From DTU072 sp050309775 (GTDB lineage Bacteria > Bacillota > Clostridia > Christensenellales > DTU072): a stretch of 64,000 nucleotides of DNA. Both the position numbers and the translations under genes were made by a program. Positions 26,385-33,688 of the stretch are shown here, piece after piece; position 1 is the first letter of the stretch; every line of letters starts with the position of its first letter. Below the pieces are notes generated by a model. It was not told the origin of the DNA. It saw only the letters and a list, made by a program, of their open reading frames with translations, and did not search any database. Location: NCBI GenBank assembly GCA_050309775.1, contig JBNRMV010000012.1, forward strand, positions 1 to 64,000, in the 5' to 3' direction.

Positions 26385-27425
26385 ATGAAAAACGCAAATT
26401 ATTTTGAAGAAAGAGCCATACGCAACACAAAAAAAATTCGAGAGAAACTTGCTATATTGCCTTACTTTTGCAGAGAGTTTTTTGTGGGCATTGAGATGGT
26501 GACTTCACCTCTTACCCGTCTTGGTTACGCAAATGATTTGAAAATATTTTTTGATTTTTTAATTTATAATGTGCCGGCATTCCGCAACAAAGAAATGGAA
26601 GAAATCGAGCTGGCCGACCTTGAAAAAGTCACGGTTACCGATCTTGAGATGTACATGAGCTATTTGACGCATTATGAACTTGACGGCGTCACCTACACCA
26701 ATAAAGAGTCAGGCAAAGCACGCAAAATAAGCGCTGTTCGCACTATGTTTAATTTTTTCTACCGAAAAGACAAACTTTCCGAGAATGTAGCCTCAAAAGT
26801 ATCAATGCCAAAAAAGCATGAAAAGGAAATCATACGCTTAACTGGCGAAGAAGTGACAAAACTCATTGAAATGCTTGAAGAAAAGCCAACAATGAACTCT
26901 TCTCATCAATCAAATTACATAAATAACAATACAAAACAGCGTGACCTTGCCATAATTGCCTTGCTGCTTGGCACAGGAATTCGCGTCAGCGAATGCGTTG
27001 GTCTAAATATAAACGATATTGATTTTGAAACAAATGCGTTTGTCGTTACGCGCAAAGGTGGCAGCCGTTCTACGCTTTATTTTTCCGACGAAATAAAGCA
27101 AGTGCTTAAAAATTATGCCGAATACCGCAAGACCCTTGATAAAAATAACCCTGCTTTGTTCTTGTCGCTGCAAAATAATAGAATGAGCGTGCGCGCTGTC
27201 GAATATATGATAAAAAAATATGCAAAAATAATCAGTCCGCTGAAGAAGATATCCCCTCATAAGCTGCGTAGCACTTACGGTACAAATCTTTATAGAGCCA
27301 CCAAAGATATATATGTTGTAGCAGAAGTCCTAGGACATAAAGATATAAACACCACAAAAAAGCATTATGCGGCAATCAGCGAGGACATAAAGAAAGAAGC
27401 CTCAACAAAAGTAAAGTTGAAATAA
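26385..27425 (+). CDS. Tyrosine recombinase / integrase (XerC/D-like)
   Basis: A DNA strand-exchange enzyme of 346 residues. The N-terminal SAM-like core-binding domain (about residues 30-140) is followed by a catalytic domain with all six expected residues: R200 (GTGIRVSE), K224 (TRKGG), H292 and R295 (SPHKLRSTYG), H318 (LGHKDINTT) and nucleophile Y328 (KKHYAAI). An insert of about 15 polar residues occurs before R200. It could be a cellular Xer protein or a mobile-element integrase; no excisionase or attachment site was found. It is followed 17 bases later by a LexA-like gene, probably in one operon. The start 26385 was chosen from the promoter position. Confidence 0.88.
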   Translation: MKNANYFEERAIRNTKKIREKLAILPYFCREFFVGIEMVTSPLTRLGYANDLKIFFDFLIYNVPAFRNKEMEEIELADLEKVTVTDLEMYMSYLTHYELDGVTYTNKESGKARKISAVRTMFNFFYRKDKLSENVASKVSMPKKHEKEIIRLTGEEVTKLIEMLEEKPTMNSSHQSNYINNNTKQRDLAIIALLLGTGIRVSECVGLNINDIDFETNAFVVTRKGGSRSTLYFSDEIKQVLKNYAEYRKTLDKNNPALFLSLQNNRMSVRAVEYMIKKYAKIISPLKKISPHKLRSTYGTNLYRATKDIYVVAEVLGHKDINTTKKHYAAISEDIKKEASTKVKLK

Positions 27426-27442
27426 TTCATTTTGGAGTAAGC

Positions 27443-28075
27443 ATGAAATTGGCAATGGAGCGCAATCTGCTCAAGGTGTATGATTTTATCATAAACTTTC
27501 GCGCAAATGTCGGTTATCCCCCCTCAATAAGAGAAATAATGGCAGCGCTTAGCATAAAATCAACTTCTACCGTACACTCATACTTAAAAAAACTTGACCA
27601 AAAAGGATACATTCGCATATCAACAAAAAACAAAAGCCGCGCAATAGAATTGCCTGCAACCGTGCCTGACGGAGCATCATTGGCGTTGCCGCCGATATGC
27701 AATACGCCTGACTACACTCAAAACAAAGCCCTGAATGAGTATAAAACCCTGAATTCCTATCTGCTTAATCAAACAAAAGACCTGATTGTCGTAAGAATGC
27801 CGGACAATGCGTTCATTGAATTGCTTATAAAAAAGAATGACTACCTAATTGTCAAAAAAACTCGAGAAACCCAAAAGAATGATTTGCAATTATTAAAAGA
27901 CAGTAAGGGCTATTTATTAAAGAGAACAACAAAAAACCAGCATTATTCGACATATATTGAACCGATTGATAATATCAATGAGCCGCAATCCGGCATAATC
28001 GGTACTGTGGTATGTTTGGTGAGAGATGAATGTATAAATCCTGATTGCTCCAAAATGCTACATAATTTGGAATAA
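27443..28075 (+). CDS. LexA-like regulator with degenerate autoprotease domain
   Basis: A 210-residue protein with a clear LexA winged-helix N-terminus (residues 1-65: VYDFIINFRANVGYPPSIREI, STSTVHSYLKKL, GYIRI). The C-terminal half aligns with the S24/LexA peptidase domain but the Ala-Gly cleavage site region reads ICNTPDY, and the catalytic serine motif GDSM is replaced by PDNA (N122 at the Ser position). The lysine of the dyad appears kept (K160 in LLKR). It should therefore bind DNA but not self-cleave on RecA activation. It starts at ATG with GGAG at 27433-27436 and follows the recombinase. It may be a LexA paralogue outside the SOS response. Confidence 0.8.
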   Translation: MKLAMERNLLKVYDFIINFRANVGYPPSIREIMAALSIKSTSTVHSYLKKLDQKGYIRISTKNKSRAIELPATVPDGASLALPPICNTPDYTQNKALNEYKTLNSYLLNQTKDLIVVRMPDNAFIELLIKKNDYLIVKKTRETQKNDLQLLKDSKGYLLKRTTKNQHYSTYIEPIDNINEPQSGIIGTVVCLVRDECINPDCSKMLHNLE

Positions 28076-28111
28076 TAATTCATATATTGACATAATTTGC
28101 AATAATCTTTA

Positions 28112-28140
28112 TTGACTTTTCTATTTTATATCCTTATAAT
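28112..28140 (+). promoter_or_regulatory. Sigma-A-like promoter for the PadR-membrane gene
   Basis: TTGACT (28112-28117), 17 bases, TATAAT (28135-28140). A further TTGACA stands at 28087-28092 upstream. The leader is about 25 bases with TTGGGAG before the ATG. The strength of the promoter suggests the gene is expressed independently of lexA-like and recombinase genes. Confidence 0.7.
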
Positions 28141-28171
28141 TTAAGTATATAGATTTTTGGGAGATTTTTAT

Positions 28172-29539
28172 ATGGAACCTTCTGTAAACACAGAACTGCT
28201 ACGAAGCCGTGTAGATACTTTTATTTTGAATTCCTTGAGCGAAAAGGACGGCTATGGCTATGACATTTTGAATTATATCTATACCCAAACTCAAGGTCAT
28301 TACGAAATGAAACAGTCTTCAATTTATAGCGTACTAAAAAGACTGGAAAAACAAGGTTACATAAAATCGTATTTGGGTGAAGAATCAAAAGGCGGTCAGC
28401 GCAGGTATTATTCGCTAACCGATGCCGGCAGAGAGTTTCTTGACGCAGAACAAAAACAATGGGCATACACCCGTACTTTGCTTGATAATCTTGTTACGCA
28501 AAAAGACTTCGATTTGGAAAAAGACACTCCCCCATTCAAGGCATCAGATTTGCGCCCACTCACAAGACGCAATCGCAATGAGGACGAGGAAACTAAGGAT
28601 AAGGAAGAAAAATCCGAACAGAGCAAAGAAAAAGATACTCAGACGGCATTAGACGAGAAAACAGAACAGAGCAAAGAGCGCCAGACTCAAACGGTATTGG
28701 CAGCAACAGTTCTGTCAAACGCTCAATCAGAGCCGCGCGTTTCACAAGCGCAAACAAGCCCACAAACAGAGCAATCCGCATCTTCGGCGCAATATACCGA
28801 CCTACAGAAACAAGCAAGGCAGTGGTTGTTTTCACCAACGGCATTGCCGAACATGAATGAGAATGAGCGCGCGGAAAAAACCATACCTTCTTTCGCGGAT
28901 GAGAATTCCGAAAAGGACGACAGAGCGGCATACCGTACACTCTTTAACGAGCTATATGATAAAAAAGTCGACGAAACAAAACCTGCTCCGGAGACGCCTA
29001 TTGATGACGAGCTAAATTGCCGTCATATAAATGACCTTAAGAATGTACTAAAAAACGAAGGTTATACGCTAAAAAATTATAAGAAGGACGAAATGCTTTG
29101 CGATTATACCCGCAACAGACTGTATTATTCAAACAGATTGTTCCGTGATTGCGCACTTTTGACCTTTCTTTTTTATGCTTTGGCAGTGCTTATTGTTTAC
29201 CGTTTCCGTGTGGAATTTGGCTATTCCCCTCTTTCTCTGCTTATAGTCGGGCTTTGCGGACTGGTTATTCCGTTTAGCGGACTGCTAAAGTACTTTATTG
29301 AGCCCAAAAGGCGTATTAAAGCGGTATTTAATTTCCGCATAATCTTTGCATATAGCATTATGGCGTATCTGCTGATTTTTGTACTCAATTTAATTATCAG
29401 CCTTGTAACGCCCTCGATTTCCCTTACTTTGCGTGATGCAAAGCTGTATCCGCCGGCAATAATAGCGCTGACCGTGCCTATTTCCGTGGTATTTTATCAG
29501 ATATTGTTTAAGTCGGGGTTTTATAGTATAAAAGTGTAG
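28172..29539 (+). CDS. PadR-family regulator fused to a C-terminal membrane domain
   Basis: A 455-residue protein. Residues 1-105 are a PadR winged helix: FILNSLSEKDGYGYDIL, QSSIYSVLKRLEKQGYI, GGQRRYYSLTDAGREFL. A long acidic, Gln/Ser/Thr-rich, probably disordered linker (about 110-270) contains two similar stretches around EQSKEKDTQTAL and EQSKERQTQTVL. The C-terminus has four membrane helices (about 318-450: ALLTFLFYALAVLIVY, LSLLIVGLCGLVIPF, IIFAYSIMAYLLIFVL, PAIIALTVPISVVFY). PadR proteins are normally soluble repressors of about 110-180 residues, so a membrane-tethered regulator is inferred. ATG 28172 has GGGAG eight bases upstream; a TTG at 28157 is unlikely. Confidence 0.85.
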   Translation: MEPSVNTELLRSRVDTFILNSLSEKDGYGYDILNYIYTQTQGHYEMKQSSIYSVLKRLEKQGYIKSYLGEESKGGQRRYYSLTDAGREFLDAEQKQWAYTRTLLDNLVTQKDFDLEKDTPPFKASDLRPLTRRNRNEDEETKDKEEKSEQSKEKDTQTALDEKTEQSKERQTQTVLAATVLSNAQSEPRVSQAQTSPQTEQSASSAQYTDLQKQARQWLFSPTALPNMNENERAEKTIPSFADENSEKDDRAAYRTLFNELYDKKVDETKPAPETPIDDELNCRHINDLKNVLKNEGYTLKNYKKDEMLCDYTRNRLYYSNRLFRDCALLTFLFYALAVLIVYRFRVEFGYSPLSLLIVGLCGLVIPFSGLLKYFIEPKRRIKAVFNFRIIFAYSIMAYLLIFVLNLIISLVTPSISLTLRDAKLYPPAIIALTVPISVVFYQILFKSGFYSIKV

Positions 29540-29603
29540 AAAAAGTAAGATGTCATATTTCTGACATTCCGTGCTGTTTAATATTTAATCCAATATCAAA
29601 AAA

Positions 29604-30746
29604 CTAAAACCGTATTGGTCTGATTTTCTTTTTCATCAGCGTTGAAATATCCTTGTCTAAAGCTCGGGTATCTATGGCAAGCTCCGTAACCTCGGGAGGA
29701 ATGTCAGATGCCGCCAGCACCTCTTGCTCTATGACTTCGGGCAAAATTTCTTCAATGATTTCCGCAAGTGGTTCCGTCTCTTGTTCTTCTGGCGGCTGTT
29801 CGACAACTCTTTTTTTACGCTTGCTAAGGAATTCTTCGGCAACGATTAGGTCAATATCTTTTATAAGCGGTCTGCCGAGCAGTTTTCCTATGCCTTTCAG
29901 CATATAAAATTCCAGTTTTGCCGCATACTTCCACATAACAACCATAGAGCCGATAAACACTATTGCTATGCCTGCCCAAATCAGCAAGCCGACTCCGGAA
30001 AATGGAACTTTTGCTATATTATCGACAAAAAATACCGTTATTGCAACATTCAATGGACGAGATATAAGTTGAACAATGATAAATGACACATAGCCCATTG
30101 TAGTAAGTCCGGCAAATAGGCACAACACATCATCGGGAAAGGCCGGAAAAATAAACATATATATAAGCATTGCCTTGTCTTTGCCCTTAATGAATTTGTA
30201 GTATTTGTTGAGCGCTTCCTCACCGACAATCCACTTGACAAGTCTGACGCCAAATGTCTTGCCCAAGAAAAACGCAAATAATGAGCCGATAATCAGCCCG
30301 ATTGTGCTTAAAAACAATGCCTCAAACGGTGAATATATGGCTGCGCCTGCCGCCGTGACAATGGTCGAGGGAATGGGAATAAAGGTTACTTGCAAAAACT
30401 GAATGAGTATGAACACAAGTTTGCCCAACGCGCCAAAATCATTTATTATATTGACAATATCCTCTGCCGAACTAACTTCGTTCATAATGCCGGATTTAAC
30501 TATAAGAGTAACAACCGTGAGTATCAGCAGGCTGAAATATACAAGTATGATAGAAATCTTGTATAACATTTCTTTGGAATAAATGACGCTGATAAAAAAC
30601 AAAAGTCCTACAATCGGCACCAATGCCGCCAACCCCATTCTAACGGCAAAACCAAAAGTATTGAACGAAAAACCGACAACAATAGCCAGCATTATTGCGC
30701 CTATTGCTCCCAGTAGTATTCTTTTGTTTCTTTTTGTCATTTTCAT
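29604..30746 (-). CDS. VTT/DedA-like (SNARE-associated) membrane protein
   Basis: A 380-residue polytopic protein. The middle section FVLIQFLQVTFIPIPSTIVTAAG-like (F-IPIPS-I-TAAG), then GSLFAFFLGKTFGVRLVKW and FPAFPDDVLCLFAGLT, are typical of the VTT domain, a family linked to lipid scrambling or undecaprenyl-phosphate handling. Two or three extra helices precede it and a proline/glutamate-rich cytoplasmic tail of about 90 residues follows, longer than usual. The start is ATG 30746, overlapping the rnhA stop (ATGA); a further ATG lies two codons on. Substrate is unknown. Confidence 0.8.
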   Translation of the reverse strand: MKMTKRNKRILLGAIGAIMLAIVVGFSFNTFGFAVRMGLAALVPIVGLLFFISVIYSKEMLYKISIILVYFSLLILTVVTLIVKSGIMNEVSSAEDIVNIINDFGALGKLVFILIQFLQVTFIPIPSTIVTAAGAAIYSPFEALFLSTIGLIIGSLFAFFLGKTFGVRLVKWIVGEEALNKYYKFIKGKDKAMLIYMFIFPAFPDDVLCLFAGLTTMGYVSFIIVQLISRPLNVAITVFFVDNIAKVPFSGVGLLIWAGIAIVFIGSMVVMWKYAAKLEFYMLKGIGKLLGRPLIKDIDLIVAEEFLSKRKKRVVEQPPEEQETEPLAEIIEEILPEVIEQEVLAASDIPPEVTELAIDTRALDKDISTLMKKKIRPIRF

Positions 30747-31180
30747 TGTTGCTTTTTTATTTCTTCTTTTGCCAAGACATCGCAACGATTGTTGTATTCG
30801 TCATCGCTATGCCCTTTTACTTTGACAAAACTTACTTTATGCTTGTCAACTTCCATTAAAAGCGCTTTCCATAAGTCAATATTCTTGACTTGGCCACCGC
30901 CTTTTGTGCGCCAGTTTTTTGCCTGCCAGTTGTTTATCCAACCCTTAAGAAAGGGGTCAAGCGAATATGCGCTGTCGCTGTATACTGTGACATCACACCT
31001 TTCTTTGAGTTGTTTTAGTCCGTTTATTATAGCAAACAACTCCATGCGGTTGTTTGTCGTTTCGGGGAAGCCCCCTGATATTACTTTTTCTACGCCTTTG
31101 TATATTAAAATTGCCGCCCAGCCGCCCTTGCCCGGATTGCCGCTGCAAGCGCCGTCAGTATAAAGGTCAACATGCTTCAT
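30743..31180 (-). CDS. rnhA: Ribonuclease HI
   Basis: Degrades RNA in RNA-DNA hybrids. The 145 residues show the type 1 catalytic set: D9 in LYTDGACSGNPGKGGW, E47 in TNNRMELFA, D69 in VYSDSAY and D134 in NRCDVLA, with H124 in VKGHSDDEYN. It has no hybrid-binding domain. It overlaps proC by four bases upstream and the VTT gene by four bases downstream. Confidence 0.95.
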   Translation of the reverse strand: MKHVDLYTDGACSGNPGKGGWAAILIYKGVEKVISGGFPETTNNRMELFAIINGLKQLKERCDVTVYSDSAYSLDPFLKGWINNWQAKNWRTKGGGQVKNIDLWKALLMEVDKHKVSFVKVKGHSDDEYNNRCDVLAKEEIKKQQ

Positions 31181-31977
31181 AATTTCTCGCTAAGCTCCTT
31201 TGAGCGCAGTCTGCATGCTTTTATTCCCTCTGCAATAATGTCTTCAAGTCCTTTTTGCCTGAATATCGTCACAGCCTCTATAGTTGTGCCGCCCTTGCTG
31301 CAAACCTTGTCCACAAGCTTGTCCATGCTCTCATCTGAAACCTTTGCAAGTTCGGCAGCGCCTACCATAGTGGATACAGCCATAGTCTTTGCTTCGTCAT
31401 AGCTTAAACCGCCCTCAACTCCGCCCTTTATCATGCCGTTCAAAAACATATAGACATAAGCAGGACCGCTGCCGCTGACGCTGGTGACCGCATCGAACAT
31501 TTCTTCTTCAATCTCCAGAGTGTCGCCGCAAGACGAAAATATGTCGTGTATAAATTGCTTATCTGCATGCAAAACATTTTGGAAGCGCATGGCGCAAAAA
31601 CCTTTGCCTACCAAACAAGGAGTGTTGGGCATAACCCGTACAAGTCCGCATGCTGAATTTATTTTTTTATGTATGGTGTCCAGTTTTACGCCTGCCATTA
31701 TGGAAATAACTGTCGAAACTTTTGAAAAATCGCTTTGTTCAAGTATAGGAGCATAATGTTGCGGCTTTACCGCCAGTAAAACAATTGCGCAGCTATCCAA
31801 AAGATTCTGCACATCCGTTGCAGTAGCCATGCCCTTACTTCTCATCGACGAAAGACGAGCGCTGTCTATGTCAAAAGCCATAACTTCTGAAGGGCGCAAC
31901 ACGCCATCGGATATGGCTCTGTCTATGATAGCGTTGCCCATGACGCCAACGCCTATAATACCTAGTCTGTATTTCAT
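31177..31977 (-). CDS. proC: Pyrroline-5-carboxylate reductase
   Basis: Last step of proline synthesis: reduces pyrroline-5-carboxylate to proline with NAD(P)H. The 266 residues start with the Rossmann motif LGIIGVGVMGNAII, continue with LLAVKPQ, LVRVMPNTPCLVGKG, and the helical C-terminal domain with the family signature AVTSVSGSGPAYVYMFLNGM and GGTTIEAV. It starts at ATG after AGGAGAA (31980-31986 region, minus strand). The rnhA gene follows with a four-base overlap. Confidence 0.95.
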   Translation of the reverse strand: MKYRLGIIGVGVMGNAIIDRAISDGVLRPSEVMAFDIDSARLSSMRSKGMATATDVQNLLDSCAIVLLAVKPQHYAPILEQSDFSKVSTVISIMAGVKLDTIHKKINSACGLVRVMPNTPCLVGKGFCAMRFQNVLHADKQFIHDIFSSCGDTLEIEEEMFDAVTSVSGSGPAYVYMFLNGMIKGGVEGGLSYDEAKTMAVSTMVGAAELAKVSDESMDKLVDKVCSKGGTTIEAVTIFRQKGLEDIIAEGIKACRLRSKELSEKL

Positions 31978-31994
31978 TTATTCTCCTTTTTTAA

Positions 31995-32023
31995 TTGACT
32001 AAAAGCCTATGATGCTATATAAT
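31995..32023 (+). promoter_or_regulatory. Promoter of the tRNA-Trp gene
   Basis: TTGACT (31995-32000), a 17-base spacer and a perfect TATAAT (32018-32023) end ten bases before the tRNA 5' end. The promoter lies in the 56-base gap to the divergent proC gene. Confidence 0.8.
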
Positions 32024-32033
32024 ACTTATGCTT

Positions 32034-32108
32034 AGGAGAGTGGCTCAACGGTAGAGCAGCGGTCTCCAAAACCGCCGGTTGCGTGTTCGAATCGCGTCTC
32101 TCCTGCCA
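32034..32108 (+). tRNA. trnW: tRNA-Trp (anticodon CCA)
   Basis: A complete cloverleaf of 75 bases. The acceptor stem AGGAGAG (32034-32040) pairs with CTCTCCT (32098-32104), the D stem GCTC pairs with GAGC, the anticodon stem GCGGT pairs with ACCGC around the loop CTCCAAA with anticodon CCA at 32066-32068, and the T-arm loop is TTCGAAT. G73 and an encoded CCA (32106-32108) end it. It has its own promoter and terminator. Confidence 0.97.
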
Positions 32109-32110
32109 AA

Positions 32111-32143
32111 AACCTTTTGCCCGCAAAGCAGAAGGTTTTTTTT
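32111..32143 (+). terminator. Rho-independent terminator after tRNA-Trp
   Basis: AACCTTTTGC (32111-32120) pairs over ten positions (one G-U) with GCAGAAGGTT (32128-32137) around a seven-base loop, followed by a run of T to 32143. It starts two bases after the tRNA CCA end. Confidence 0.9.
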
Positions 32144-32195
32144 GTTGTCCGAAAGTGTTTTCAGGACACGCTCCGCACTGTATGAGCAAAGTATA

Positions 32196-33626
32196 TTATA
32201 CAGTAATATCGCCTTTTAAGTCAATATACTTAGCAAAGCGTTTAAGTATCGGAGCAATCTCTTTAATTAACTCATCGACTTGTTCAGGCGCCCTGCCGAT
32301 AAAGTTTTTCGGGCTTAATATGCTGTCAATCTTGCTATGAATGGCGGCAAATCTGTCATCATTTTTTATGCGGGATATAAGGTCGTTGCGCTTGCCTTCC
32401 AGTTTGACTTTCTTTGCGGCTTCCATAGAATGTTCTCTTATTGCTTCGTGCAACTGTTGTCTGTCACCGCCAGACTTTACGCATTGCATAAGAATGACTT
32501 CCGTTGACATAAACGGCAATTCTTCGGCAATGTGTTTTTCAATAACCTTTTTGTATACCACAATGCCGTCAATTACGTTCAATAGCAATTCCAAAACGGC
32601 ATCTGTTGCCAAAAATGCTTCGCCCATAACTATTCGTCTGTTCGCCGAGTCGTCAAGCGTCCTTTCCAACCATTGCGTTGAGGCAGTCATTGCGGCATTC
32701 GTGGGCAATGAGATAATATATCTTGACAGCGCCGATATTCTTTCGCTGCGCATGGGGTTGCGTTTATAAGCCATTGCTGACGAGCCGATTTGACTTTTTT
32801 CAAAAGGCTCCTCTAACTCTTTCATATTCTGTAAGATACGCATGTCGTTGCTGAACTTGTAAGCGCTTTGCGCAAGCTGGCTCAGCGTGGATACTATACA
32901 GTAATCCAGCTTTCTGGTATAGGTCTGTCCCGATACGGTAAAAGCCGATTTGAAGCCCATTTTTTCCACAACGCGCCTTTCCAGTTCCTTAACTTTCTTG
33001 CTGTCGCCTTCAAACAGCTCCAGAAAACTTGCTTGAGTGCCGGTTGTTCCTTTTGTTCCACGCAGTTTCAAGTCTTTTATAAGCCCGTCCACAGTTTGAA
33101 AATCCATATAAAAATCCTGCAACCAAAGCGCCGCTCTTTTGCCGACGGTAACAAGCTGCGCCGGCTGAAGGTGTGTAAATCCAAGCGTCGGCAGCCTTTT
33201 ATATTTTTTTGCAAAGTCAGCAAGTCTGCTCATTACTGCGGCAAGTTTTATGCGAATGAGTTCCAACGCTCTTTTATAAATTATGATATCGGCATTGTCC
33301 GTTACATAGCAACTTGTTGCGCCAAGGTGAATAATCGGCGCCGCCGTCGGGCATTGCAACCCGTATGCATATACATGCGCCATAACATCGTGTCTTACTT
33401 CTCTTTCTCGTTTGTCGGCGGCATCAAAATTTATCGGTGATATATTTGCTTTGAGTTCGTCTACTTGCTGTTTTGTTATGCCAAGCCCCATTTCCATTTG
33501 GCTTTCGGCAAGTGCAGTCCATAGCTCTCTGAAAAGTATTATGCGGTTTTCTTCTGAAAATATCGTCTGCATCTGTTTTGAGGCATAGCGGGTTGTTAAA
33601 GGGTTGACATAAGTCGTTCTGTTCAT
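32196..33626 (-). CDS. purB: Adenylosuccinate lyase
   Basis: Acts twice in purine synthesis (SAICAR to AICAR, adenylosuccinate to AMP). The 476 residues belong to the fumarase/aspartase superfamily, with HDVMAHVYAYG, HLGATSCYVTDNAD, TLGFTHLQPAQ, GTTGTQASF and the signature SSAMAYKRNPMRSERI carrying the catalytic serine loop. The start is ATG 33626 after GGAGGA; in-frame codons further upstream have no ribosome binding site. It stands as a single gene between a hairpin and the tRNA terminator. Confidence 0.96.
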   Translation of the reverse strand: MNRTTYVNPLTTRYASKQMQTIFSEENRIILFRELWTALAESQMEMGLGITKQQVDELKANISPINFDAADKREREVRHDVMAHVYAYGLQCPTAAPIIHLGATSCYVTDNADIIIYKRALELIRIKLAAVMSRLADFAKKYKRLPTLGFTHLQPAQLVTVGKRAALWLQDFYMDFQTVDGLIKDLKLRGTKGTTGTQASFLELFEGDSKKVKELERRVVEKMGFKSAFTVSGQTYTRKLDYCIVSTLSQLAQSAYKFSNDMRILQNMKELEEPFEKSQIGSSAMAYKRNPMRSERISALSRYIISLPTNAAMTASTQWLERTLDDSANRRIVMGEAFLATDAVLELLLNVIDGIVVYKKVIEKHIAEELPFMSTEVILMQCVKSGGDRQQLHEAIREHSMEAAKKVKLEGKRNDLISRIKNDDRFAAIHSKIDSILSPKNFIGRAPEQVDELIKEIAPILKRFAKYIDLKGDITV

Positions 33627-33647
33627 AATTCCTCCGATATAAAGCCT

Positions 33648-33671
33648 GAAAGCCACCTTGCGGTGGCTTTC
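33648..33671 (-). terminator. Hairpin between ispH-S1 and purB genes
   Basis: GAAAGCCACC (33648-33657) and GGTGGCTTTC (33662-33671) form a perfect ten-base stem with a four-base loop in the 62-base gap. On the minus strand it is followed only by AGGCTTTATA, so the T-tract is poor; it may end ispH-S1 transcription partly or protect RNA ends. Confidence 0.6.
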
Positions 33672-33688
33672 GTTTGATTGGGTATTGA

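Noticed and set aside
32007..32340. Short frames on both strands across the tRNA-Trp gene
   Set aside because: They are accounted for by the tRNA, its terminator and the purB end.
32868..33440. A 190-codon plus-strand frame inside purB
   Set aside because: It is antisense to a well-conserved gene and shows no domain; a shadow of purB codon use.
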